DNA from: UMGS172 sp045649545
GTDB taxonomy: Bacteria > Bacillota > Clostridia > Oscillospirales > Acutalibacteraceae
DNA length: 13,100 nucleotides
NCBI GenBank assembly: GCA_045649545.1
Contig: JAZRQE010000031.1
Coordinates: 1-13,100 of the forward strand
Reading direction: 5' to 3'
Part shown: positions 1 to 6,232 of the stretch, one piece after another
How positions within the stretch are numbered: the first letter of the stretch is position 1
Layout of the letters: every line of letters begins with the position of its first letter
Made by a program: the position numbers and the translations under genes
Notes under the pieces: generated by a model
What the model was told of the DNA's origin: nothing
The model's input: the letters and a program-made list of their open reading frames with translations, nothing else
The model's database searches: none

Positions 1-566
1 AACTGATTAGGATTAACTGTGCCTTCAGTTTGATTAAGTTCTGCCATTTTTGTTTTACAACGCTTTAACCAACGTGTTGTTCTTAAACAAGACTGACGTG
101 AATACTCGTGTTCAGCGGGATTTTCAACACACTCGTCAAACGCCATAGCAATTGTTGAGCCTAAATTAGACTGTATTTTCATACTTTCTTCAGGCCCCAT
201 AAATATCTTTTTTCCATCAATGTGAGAGTTGAACGTTACGCCCTCTTCATTGATTTTGCGAAGTGAAGAAAGCGAAAACACCTGAAAACCGCCACTGTCG
301 GTCAAAATCGGACCTTGCCAGCCGGTAAATTTATGAAGTCCACCGAAATTTTTAATAAGCTCATCACCCGGACGCAAGTGTAAATGATATGTATTACAAA
401 GCATAACCTGAGTATGCAAATCGTCAGCCATATCAAACGCGGAAACACCGCCTTTAATTGCAGCACAGGTTGCAACATTCATAAAAGCAGGTGTTTGCAC
501 TGTACCGTGTACTGTTTCAAACACACCGCGGCGTGCAGTCCCCTCTTTTTTTAAAACATTAAACAT
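1..566 (-). CDS. tgt: Queuine/preQ1 tRNA-guanine transglycosylase, N-terminal part (cut by window edge)
   Basis: Tgt swaps guanine-34 in the anticodon of GUN-type tRNAs (Asp, Asn, His, Tyr) for the queuosine precursor preQ1, by base exchange through a covalent enzyme-tRNA intermediate in the cytoplasm. I translated 188 residues by hand; the gene continues beyond base 1 and about half of the usual ~375 residues are missing. Visible hallmarks are CNTYHL (57-62), LRPG (64-67), TDSGGFQ (89-95) with the general acid/base Asp90, and DEC (144-146), whose Asp144 aligns with the catalytic nucleophile. The last residues, NPNQ, are where the family continues into its LFGIxQGG motif. The start is the ATG at 564-566, preceded by GAGG and an 8-nt spacer. 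It lies 85 bp downstream of queA on the same strand, the usual queuosine pairing, although that gap is unusual (see the repeat entries). Identification is secure; the C-terminal zinc-binding part cannot be checked. Confidence 0.96.
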   Translation of the reverse strand, partial: MFNVLKKEGTARRGVFETVHGTVQTPAFMNVATCAAIKGGVSAFDMADDLHTQVMLCNTYHLHLRPGDELIKNFGGLHKFTGWQGPILTDSGGFQVFSLSSLRKINEEGVTFNSHIDGKKIFMGPEESMKIQSNLGSTIAMAFDECVENPAEHEYSRQSCLRTTRWLKRCKTKMAELNQTEGTVNPNQ

Positions 567-589
567 AAAATAACCTCATTTTATAATTT

Positions 590-602
590 GTGCCGAAGGC
601 AC
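590..602. repeat. Small perfect hairpin in the queA-tgt gap
   Basis: GTGCC-GAA-GGCAC is a perfect 5-bp inverted repeat with a 3-nt loop. It lies about 24 bp upstream of the tgt start codon and next to the heptamer repeat at 611-631. No T-tract follows on either strand, so it is not a convincing terminator. It may be part of a compound intergenic repeat, or an RNA structure between the two cistrons. Confidence 0.6.
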
Positions 603-610
603 ACCTTACC

Positions 611-635
611 TCTTCACTTTTCACTCTTCACTTTT
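611..635. repeat. Degenerate heptamer tandem repeat (TCTTCAC/TTTTCAC)
   Basis: Three consecutive 7-bp units, TCTTCAC, TTTTCAC and TCTTCAC, are followed by a partial TTTT. On the transcribed minus strand this reads GTGAAGA/GTGAAAA. No second copy occurs elsewhere in the window. From memory, similar GTGAAAAGTGAAGAG-like tracts beside a short hairpin occur as dispersed intergenic repeats in some Clostridia. That link is unverified here. Confidence 0.55.
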
Positions 636-640
636 ACCTG

Positions 641-663
641 TTGATTTTGTATCACAAAATCAA
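641..663. repeat. Perfect 10-bp palindrome spanning the queA stop codon
   Basis: TTGATTTTGT and its exact complement ACAAAATCAA flank a 3-nt loop (651-653). The hairpin contains the last three sense codons of queA (Leu-Ile-Leu) and its TGA stop at 652-654. Neither strand has a following T-tract, so it is a poor intrinsic terminator. It could protect or process the 3' end of the queA message, or be the end of a small inserted repeat element that also covers the repeats at 590-635. Confidence 0.7.
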
Positions 664-1671
664 CATTGCGTCGCCAAACGAGAAAAAGCGATATTTTTCT
701 TTTACTGCATGTCGGTAAGCGTCCATAGTTAAATCATACCCTGCAAATGCACTGACAAGCATTATCAAAGTGCTTTCCGGCAGATGAAAATTAGTAATCA
801 ACCCGTCCATACACTTAAATTTATAACCGGGGTAAATAAAGATTTCAGTATCGTCAGAACATTCGGTTATTTCGCCCTTACTTGCGGCACTTTCAAGAGT
901 CCTGCAAGAAGTTGTACCAACGCATATTACCCTGCCACCGTTACGCTTTGTTTCGTTGATTAAATCAGCAGTTTCTTGCGGGATATAATAGTGTTCGGAA
1001 TGCATCTTATGGTCGGTGATTTCATCAACCTTTACAGGTCTAAATGTACCCAAGCCAACGTGCAGTGTAACAAACCCGATTTTAACACCTTTTTCTCTGA
1101 TTTTATCCATAAATTCAGTTGTGAAATGCAATCCCGCAGTCGGTGCTGCCGCCGAGCCTAACTCTTTAGAATAAACGGTTTGATAACGTTCTTTATCATT
1201 AAGTTTTTCGGTAATATACGGCGGTAACGGCATTTGACCGACTCTGTCTAAAACGTCATAAAAAACGCCGTCACACTTAAATTCAACAATACGGTTGCCT
1301 TCAGGTGTAACATCTTTAACTTCGCAGGATAACTCGTCACTGAAATCAAAAATCTTACCGGGTTTAGCCTTTTTACCGGGACCTGCCAAGCATTCCCAAA
1401 CCATATGTCCCTTTTCTTTAAGTAAAACAAACTCAACAACCGAGCCGGTGTCCTTACGCGTGCCGAAAATACGTGCCGGAAAAACGCGGGTGTCATTTAA
1501 AATAAGGCAATCCCCTGAATTTAGATAATCCAAAACATCACAAAAGGTCTTGTCTTCATAAGTACTATTTTTGCGGTTTAATGCCAAAAGTCGCGACGAA
1601 GTACGCGGTTCAACGGGGGTTTGAGCAATTAAATCTTGTGGTAATTCATAATAAAATTCCGATTTTTTCAT
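652..1671 (-). CDS. queA: S-adenosylmethionine:tRNA ribosyltransferase-isomerase (queuosine synthesis)
   Basis: QueA transfers and isomerises the ribosyl moiety of S-adenosylmethionine onto preQ1-34 in tRNA, giving epoxyqueuosine; it acts directly after Tgt. The 339-residue length is normal for the family. Motifs in order: IAQTPVEPR (15-23), LNDTRVFPARIFG (58-70), LPPYI (149-153), AAPTAGLHFT (175-184), TLHVGLGTFRPV (202-213), TNFHLPESTL (293-302) and the C-terminal FFSFGDAMLIL. The ATG at 1669-1671 has GGAG 7 nt upstream. It is the first gene of a queA-tgt operon transcribed leftward from a near-consensus promoter at 1763-1791. The last codons and stop lie inside a perfect palindrome, but the protein end looks complete compared with the family. 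Confidence 0.98.
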   Translation of the reverse strand: MKKSEFYYELPQDLIAQTPVEPRTSSRLLALNRKNSTYEDKTFCDVLDYLNSGDCLILNDTRVFPARIFGTRKDTGSVVEFVLLKEKGHMVWECLAGPGKKAKPGKIFDFSDELSCEVKDVTPEGNRIVEFKCDGVFYDVLDRVGQMPLPPYITEKLNDKERYQTVYSKELGSAAAPTAGLHFTTEFMDKIREKGVKIGFVTLHVGLGTFRPVKVDEITDHKMHSEHYYIPQETADLINETKRNGGRVICVGTTSCRTLESAASKGEITECSDDTEIFIYPGYKFKCMDGLITNFHLPESTLIMLVSAFAGYDLTMDAYRHAVKEKYRFFSFGDAMLIL

Positions 1672-1677
1672 AATTCA

Positions 1678-1709
1678 CTCCGAATATGCACAAAAAGAGT
1701 TTTTTTGCG
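1678..1709 (-). promoter_or_regulatory. Possible leader hairpin pairing with the queA ribosome binding site
   Basis: On the queA leader RNA (minus strand) CGCAAAAA and UUUUUGUG form an 8-bp stem with one G-U pair around the loop AACUC, just upstream of the GGAG site. Loop bases ACUC are complementary to GAGU in the GGAGUG ribosome binding region, so a 4-bp pseudoknot that hides the site is possible. I could not match it to a preQ1 riboswitch consensus. The pairing is short and could be chance. Confidence 0.25.
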
Positions 1710-1716
1710 TAAAATA

Positions 1717-1729
1717 TGTTTGACAAACA
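1717..1729. promoter_or_regulatory. Operator-like dyad over the asd -35 element
   Basis: TGTTTG-A-CAAACA is a perfect inverted repeat that contains the whole TTGACA -35 hexamer of the asd promoter at 1720-1725. A protein bound here would block that promoter. No regulator is encoded nearby and the motif does not match an operator that I can name. Part of the symmetry comes free with TTGACA followed by AA. Confidence 0.3.
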
Positions 1730-1748
1730 ACATAGGAAAATGTATAAT
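1720..1748 (+). promoter_or_regulatory. Sigma-A promoter of asd-dapA-dapB
   Basis: The -35 TTGACA (1720-1725) and -10 TATAAT (1743-1748) are exact consensus with a 17-bp spacer. The predicted transcript start is near 1755, leaving a leader of about 66 nt before the asd ATG at 1821. That is too short for a lysine riboswitch. Confidence 0.85.
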
Positions 1749-1762
1749 TTTATAATAAAGTT

Positions 1763-1791
1763 ATTATAGAGCAATATTGCGAAATAATCAA
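1763..1791 (-). promoter_or_regulatory. Sigma-A promoter of queA-tgt
   Basis: Read on the minus strand, -35 TTGATT (1786-1791) and -10 TATAAT (1763-1768) are separated by exactly 17 bp. The predicted start is near 1756, within a base or two of the asd start. The leader to queA is about 85 nt. The two promoters are interleaved, each lying in the initially transcribed region of the other. A 10-bp palindrome GCAATATTGC (1771-1780) sits in the spacer. Confidence 0.7.
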
Positions 1792-1820
1792 CATCAATTT
1801 TTAAATTAGGGTGATACATA

Positions 1821-2903
1821 ATGAAAAAGTACAATGTAGGTATTATCGGTGCTACCGGTATGGTCGGTCAGCGTTTTGCTACCCTTTTAGAAAACCATCC
1901 TTGGTTTAATGTTAAGGTTTTAGCCGCAAGCGGAAGAAGTGCCGGAAAAACATATATTGAATGCGTTGGCGACCGTTGGGCTATGAAAACCCCTATCCCT
2001 GAGTCAATGAAAAATATTGTTATTATGAACGCTGAGGAAGATATTGAAAAAATCGCCAATGAGGTTGATTTTGTATTCTGTGCAGTTAATATGAAAAAGG
2101 ACGAAATTAAGGCTCTTGAAGAAACTTATGCAAAGCACGAGTGTCCGGTTATTTCCAACAACAGTGCTCACAGACATACTCCTGATGTTCCTATGGTTAT
2201 TCCTCAACTTAATGCAGACCATATTGAGGTTATAGTTGACCAGAAAAAACGTCTTGGTACAAAACGCGGCTTTATCGCAGTAAAATCTAACTGTTCGTTA
2301 CAAAGCTATGTACCCGCCCTTTTCCCGCTTGATAAGGATTACGGCGTCGAGGATGCTTTAGTTTGCACATATCAGGCAATTTCCGGTGCAGGTAAAACCT
2401 TTGAGACATTCCCTGAAATCGTTGATAACGTTATCCCCTTTATCGGCGGTGAGGAAGAAAAAAGCGAGCAGGAGCCTTTAAAGATTTGGGGTAAGGTTGA
2501 AAACGGTGTTATCGTTAATGCCGAAAAGCCTCATTTCACTGCTCAGTGCTTACGTGTTCCTGTTTCTGACGGACATATGGCAGCAGTTTTCGTAAGATTT
2601 AACAAGAAACCCTCTAAAGATGAAATGATTGCTAAATGGGAAGCATTCCGCGGCACTGCTCAAGAGTTAGAACTCCCTAGTGCACCCAAGCAGTTTATCC
2701 ATTACTTTACCGAGGATAATATGCCCCAAACCAAGTTACAGCGTGACCTCGACGGCGGTATGGCAATTTCTGTTGGCCGTTTGAGAGAAGATACGCAGTA
2801 TGACTACAAGTTCGTTTGCCTCTCTCACAACACCTTAAGAGGTGCCGCAGGTGGCGGTGTATTACTTGCTGAATTACTTGCAGCCAAGGGCTATTTTGAT
2901 TAA
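1821..2903 (+). CDS. asd: Aspartate-semialdehyde dehydrogenase, fungal/archaeal type
   Basis: This NADP-dependent enzyme reduces aspartyl-4-phosphate to aspartate semialdehyde, the branch-point metabolite for lysine/diaminopimelate, threonine and methionine. The 360-residue protein begins with the dinucleotide-binding GATGMVGQRF (10-19). The active-site cysteine is Cys158 in KSNCSLQ, and the catalytic histidine is His252 in VPVSDGH. The motifs QAISGAG (185-191), IPFIGGEEE (205-213), SAPKQ-IH, SVGRLRED and SHNTLRGAAG match the yeast Hom2/archaeal branch rather than the common bacterial branch. The ATG at 1821 has AGGGTGAT upstream. It is first in an operon with dapA (21-bp gap) and dapB, from a consensus promoter. 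Confidence 0.97.
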   Translation: MKKYNVGIIGATGMVGQRFATLLENHPWFNVKVLAASGRSAGKTYIECVGDRWAMKTPIPESMKNIVIMNAEEDIEKIANEVDFVFCAVNMKKDEIKALEETYAKHECPVISNNSAHRHTPDVPMVIPQLNADHIEVIVDQKKRLGTKRGFIAVKSNCSLQSYVPALFPLDKDYGVEDALVCTYQAISGAGKTFETFPEIVDNVIPFIGGEEEKSEQEPLKIWGKVENGVIVNAEKPHFTAQCLRVPVSDGHMAAVFVRFNKKPSKDEMIAKWEAFRGTAQELELPSAPKQFIHYFTEDNMPQTKLQRDLDGGMAISVGRLREDTQYDYKFVCLSHNTLRGAAGGGVLLAELLAAKGYFD

Positions 2904-2924
2904 TTACCGATTGGAGTTAATATA

Positions 2925-3812
2925 ATGAAAAGAAGAATTTTTACCGGATGTGCTACCGCTCTTGTAACACCGTTTAATGACGATTGCTCGGTTAACTATC
3001 CGAGACTCCGCGAGCTTATAAATGAACAGATAGACGGCGGAGTTGATGCACTTGTTATCTGCGGTACAACCGGCGAATCGTCTACATTAGACAATGACGA
3101 ACACTGCCGTGTTTTAGAGGAAGCAGTTAAGGTTGCTAACAAGCGTGTTCCCATTATTGCCGGAACCGGTTCTAACGACACTATGTATGCTGCACAGTTG
3201 TCTCAGCACGCTGAATCAATCGGTGTTGACGGTTTACTAATGGTTACACCGTATTACAATAAGACTTCACAAAACGGTCTTATCAACCACTACAACTATG
3301 TCGCTGACCGTGTAAAGACTCCGATTATTCTTTACAACGTTCCCAGCCGTACCGGTACTGCTATTCAACCGGCAACCTACAAGGAACTTGCAAAGCACGA
3401 AAATATCGTTGCTATCAAAGAAGCTAACGGCGATATTTCTTCTATCGCAAAAACAAAGTCTTTAGTCGGTGACGATTTAGATATTTACTCGGGTAACGAT
3501 GATGAAATTGTTCCGATTATGTCTTTAGGCGGTATCGGAGTTATTTCGGTACTTTCCAACATTTTACCTCGCGAGACACACAACATTTGTGCTGAATTCC
3601 TTAACGGAAATACTAAAAAGGCTTGCGAAATGCAGTTAAAGTATTTAAGTCTAATCAATGCACTTTTCAGCGATGTTAACCCCATCCCTGTTAAAGAGGC
3701 AATGAATATGATGGGAATGAACGTAGGTCCTTTGAGAATGCCTTTGGCACCTATGACTGATGTTGCACGTGAGGCATTAAAAGCTGAACTTAAAAAGCAC
3801 AATCTTATCTAA
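2925..3812 (+). CDS. dapA: 4-hydroxy-tetrahydrodipicolinate synthase
   Basis: DapA condenses pyruvate with aspartate semialdehyde, the first committed step to diaminopimelate and lysine. It is a TIM-barrel class I aldolase acting in the cytoplasm, normally a tetramer. Length 295 is typical. Visible catalytic residues are Lys165 (VAIKEANGD), which forms the Schiff base with pyruvate; Tyr137 and Arg142 in LYNVPSRTG; the GTTGES motif (47-52) carrying the relay threonine; and the tyrosine pair in TPYYNKT (108-114). The ATG at 2925 is preceded by GGAG at 2913-2916. It is the middle gene of asd-dapA-dapB, using the product of the gene before it and supplying the gene after it. No clear allosteric lysine-site call can be made by eye. 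Confidence 0.98.
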   Translation: MKRRIFTGCATALVTPFNDDCSVNYPRLRELINEQIDGGVDALVICGTTGESSTLDNDEHCRVLEEAVKVANKRVPIIAGTGSNDTMYAAQLSQHAESIGVDGLLMVTPYYNKTSQNGLINHYNYVADRVKTPIILYNVPSRTGTAIQPATYKELAKHENIVAIKEANGDISSIAKTKSLVGDDLDIYSGNDDEIVPIMSLGGIGVISVLSNILPRETHNICAEFLNGNTKKACEMQLKYLSLINALFSDVNPIPVKEAMNMMGMNVGPLRMPLAPMTDVAREALKAELKKHNLI

Positions 3813-3834
3813 ATTTTAGGTTAGGATGTTAAAA

Positions 3835-4590
3835 ATGACTAACATAATTTTAAACGGTTGCAACGGTAAAATGGGCAACGCTGTATCCCGCCTTATTGCC
3901 GAGCGTAACGATTGCAGAATCGTTGCAGGTGTTGATATTAACACATCAATTTCCCGTGAATTTCCGGTTTATAGCAGTATTGAAGAGGTTAAAGATGGCG
4001 ATGTTATTATCGATTTCTCTCACCCCTCCTGCCTGCCCGATTTACTTGAATATGCGGTTGCCAATAAAACTCCTATTGTTGTAGCAACAACCGGTTTAAG
4101 CGATTTGGATATTGAAAATATTAAATCTGCTTCTAAAGCCGTTGCAGTTTTCTTCACTTTCAATATGTCATTAGGTATTAATTTGCTCGTAGAACTCTCT
4201 AAAACCGCTTCTAAAATACTTGGTGACAAATTTGATGTTGAGATTATTGAAAAGCATCACAATCAAAAAATTGATGCACCAAGCGGCACTGCAATTATGC
4301 TTGCGAACGGCATAAATGAAGTGAATGACGGTAAGTATACCTATGAGTACAACCGTCAGGCAAAACGCGAAAAGAGAGATAGCAAGGAAATCGGCATTCA
4401 CGCAATCCGTGGTGGCAATATCGTCGGTGAGCATGAGGTTATTTTTGCAGGTCACGATGAAGTTATTACACTTTCGCACTCTGCAGGCTCAAAAGAAGTT
4501 TTTGCTGTCGGTGCAGTTAACGCGGCGGTTTTCCTTAAAAATAAACCTGCCGGTCTTTATGATATGAAGGATTTAATTGCTTCAGTTTAA
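3835..4590 (+). CDS. dapB: 4-hydroxy-tetrahydrodipicolinate reductase
   Basis: DapB reduces the DapA product with NAD(P)H to tetrahydrodipicolinate. From the start chosen here the protein has 251 residues. It shows the nucleotide-binding GCNGKMG (8-14), VVATTGL (82-88), FNMSLGINL (109-117) and the signature HHNQKIDAPSGTA (141-153), in which His141 and Lys145 align with the catalytic His/Lys pair of the E. coli enzyme. I prefer the ATG at 3835 because the N-terminus MTNIILNGCNGKMG matches the family and AGG at 3823-3825 lies 9 nt upstream. An in-frame ATG at 3826 (MLK extension), with its own AGG 5 nt upstream, is the alternative. It is the last gene of the operon, 22 bp after dapA, and is followed directly by a strong terminator. 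Confidence 0.96.
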   Translation: MTNIILNGCNGKMGNAVSRLIAERNDCRIVAGVDINTSISREFPVYSSIEEVKDGDVIIDFSHPSCLPDLLEYAVANKTPIVVATTGLSDLDIENIKSASKAVAVFFTFNMSLGINLLVELSKTASKILGDKFDVEIIEKHHNQKIDAPSGTAIMLANGINEVNDGKYTYEYNRQAKREKRDSKEIGIHAIRGGNIVGEHEVIFAGHDEVITLSHSAGSKEVFAVGAVNAAVFLKNKPAGLYDMKDLIASV

Positions 4591-4607
4591 TTTGAAATTA
4601 TATAACA

Positions 4608-4637
4608 AAAGCCCGTTCCAAAAATGGAACGGGCTTT
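4608..4637. terminator. Bidirectional intrinsic terminator between dapB and the Dabb gene
   Basis: A perfect 13-bp stem (AAAGCCCGTTCCA and its complement) closes an AAAA loop. T-rich sequence follows on both sides: CTTTATTTAATT on the plus strand and CTTTTGTTATAT on the minus strand. It lies between two convergent operons, 17 bp after dapB and 6 bp after the Dabb gene, so it should end both transcripts. Confidence 0.93.
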
Positions 4638-4643
4638 ATTTAA

Positions 4644-4946
4644 TTAAGCTTCAAAATCCAAACAAAGTCTAGTTTTAGTAAACGGTCTTACCTTACCGTC
4701 TGCTACGGCAACATGTAAAGGATGAACTGCATATTGCTTTAATGCATCTTCATTTTCAAATACCGAATAAAGCATTACATCAGCATTTGAGGATGCTAAT
4801 CCAACAGTTTCAACTTTAATTTCAATTAATCCGGGAATTTTACCCATTAAAGATTCCAAACCGTTTTTAATTCCGGACTTAACCGAAAGTTTTTCTGATT
4901 CAGAAAGTTCATCTGTTAATTGCCAAAGGATAATATGTTTAACCAT
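4644..4946 (-). CDS. Dabb-domain (stress-responsive alpha/beta barrel) protein
   Basis: The predicted product is a 100-residue dimeric alpha+beta barrel of the Dabb family. Members have been called stress-responsive in plants; in Gram-positive anaerobes most have no assigned reaction. It begins MVKHIILWQL, with the conserved His4, and has the typical SSNADVMLYSVFENEDAL (52-69) and YAVHPLHVAVADGKVRPF (72-89) segments with the HPxH element at 75-78. I start it at the ATG at 4946 because family members begin MVKHI. A GTG at 4958 in the same frame would add four residues. It starts 13 bp after the Na+-pump beta-subunit gene, and its AGGA ribosome site overlaps that gene's TAG stop. Co-transcription is therefore likely, with possible translational coupling. 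Its role beside the pump is unknown. Confidence 0.88.
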   Translation of the reverse strand: MVKHIILWQLTDELSESEKLSVKSGIKNGLESLMGKIPGLIEIKVETVGLASSNADVMLYSVFENEDALKQYAVHPLHVAVADGKVRPFTKTRLCLDFEA

Positions 4947-4959
4947 TTTAAAAATCACT

Positions 4960-6207
4960 CTATCCTAAAATATTCAATAAAACACCGGCGGCAACTGCTG
5001 AGCCGATAACGCCGGCAACATTCGGACCCATAGCGTGCATAAGTAAATAGTTGTTGGGGTTTTCTTCACGGCCAACCTTTTGAGCAACACGGGCTGCCAT
5101 AGGAACTGCAGAAACACCTGCAGCACCGATAAGAGGATTAATCTTGCCTTTAGTAACAACATACATCAACTTACCGAACAGTACGCCTGCAGCAGTACCA
5201 ATTGCAAATGCACAAAGACCCATAAGAAGAATGATGAGAGTTTGTGTTTTTAAGAATGTAGCACCATTAGTAGTTGCACCGACAGTCAGACCTAAGAAAA
5301 TAACAACAATATTCATCAACTCATTCTGTGCAGTCTTCGCAAGACGGTCAACAACACCCGACTCCTTAAACAAGTTGCCGAGCATAAGCATACCAACCAA
5401 AACAGCAGCATCAGGCAACAACAAGGAAACAAGAATAGTAACAAGGATGGGGAAAATGATTTTTTCGGTTTTAGAAACGGTACGGAGCTGTTCCATCTTA
5501 ACAGCTCTTTCCTTTTTGGTGGTTAAAGCACGCATAATAGGTGGCTGAATAACCGGAACCAGAGCCATATAAGAATATGCAGCTACTGCAATGGCACCTA
5601 AAATATTGGGTGAAAGACGTGATGCGACAAATATTGCAGTAGGGCCGTCTGCGCCGCCGATAATACCGATACCACCGGCTTCCTGCGGTGTCATACCCAA
5701 AACCAACGCACCTAAGAAAGCAGCGAAAATACCGAACTGTGCTGCTGCACCAAGTAAAAAGCTCTTGGGATTGGCAATCAGAGGACCAAAGTCGGTCATA
5801 GCACCAACGCCTAAGAAAATAAGCGGAGGATAAATACCAAGCTTAACACCTAAATATAAAATATCCAACAAACCGCCGTGCTTTAAAACCTCTCCGGCAT
5901 AAATATGGAATGAGGTGCCGTCGTACTCCCAAAATTGAAAGGACTGAGCAACACCCTCAGTAACCTCAGGTATTGACCAAATATCAGCATGATAAATACC
6001 TGCCAACGGCAAGTTTGCCAACAGCATACCAAAAGCTATAGGTAAGAGTAAAAGCGGTTCAAACTGAAACTTAGGATGGATTGCAAGAAATAAGAACACA
6101 CATGCAACACCAATCATAATAAGATTCTTATATCCGTCACCAACGAACAACTGTGCTAAACCGGAATCACTTAAAATACCTTTAATAGTTTCTAAAATCT
6201 GACTCAT
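4960..6207 (-). CDS. Na+-translocating decarboxylase, beta subunit (OadB/GcdB/MmdB type)
   Basis: This is the integral membrane subunit that decarboxylates carboxybiotin and uses the energy to pump Na+ out of the cell, in oxaloacetate, methylmalonyl-CoA or glutaconyl-CoA decarboxylase complexes. The 415-residue protein is almost wholly hydrophobic, with about nine to eleven membrane segments. Key residues align with the Klebsiella OadB set at a constant offset of 16: Asp187 (GGADGPT, for Asp203), Tyr213 (Tyr229), Asn357, Gly361, Ser366 and Arg373 (for Asn373, Gly377, Ser382, Arg389). All ion-path residues are therefore present. TDFGPLIANP (138-147) is a further hallmark. The ATG at 6207 has AGGGTGG 6 nt upstream. 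It is preceded by a gamma-like subunit gene. Which substrate the complex uses cannot be told, because the carboxyltransferase is not in the window. Confidence 0.96.
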   Translation of the reverse strand: MSQILETIKGILSDSGLAQLFVGDGYKNLIMIGVACVFLFLAIHPKFQFEPLLLLPIAFGMLLANLPLAGIYHADIWSIPEVTEGVAQSFQFWEYDGTSFHIYAGEVLKHGGLLDILYLGVKLGIYPPLIFLGVGAMTDFGPLIANPKSFLLGAAAQFGIFAAFLGALVLGMTPQEAGGIGIIGGADGPTAIFVASRLSPNILGAIAVAAYSYMALVPVIQPPIMRALTTKKERAVKMEQLRTVSKTEKIIFPILVTILVSLLLPDAAVLVGMLMLGNLFKESGVVDRLAKTAQNELMNIVVIFLGLTVGATTNGATFLKTQTLIILLMGLCAFAIGTAAGVLFGKLMYVVTKGKINPLIGAAGVSAVPMAARVAQKVGREENPNNYLLMHAMGPNVAGVIGSAVAAGVLLNILG

Positions 6208-6232
6208 AATACCACCCTATATCATCAACCCA

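Noticed and set aside
641..663. Perfect hairpin at the queA end as an intrinsic terminator
   Set aside because: No T-tract follows on either strand, and tgt lies downstream on the same strand. It is recorded as a palindrome only.
1755..1820. A lysine riboswitch before asd
   Set aside because: The leader is only about 66 nt, far shorter than the lysine aptamer, and shows no such fold.
5144..5548. A 134-codon open frame on the plus strand
   Set aside because: It lies fully antisense to the strongly conserved beta subunit, has no convincing ribosome site and a low-complexity composition. It is a shadow of the real gene.
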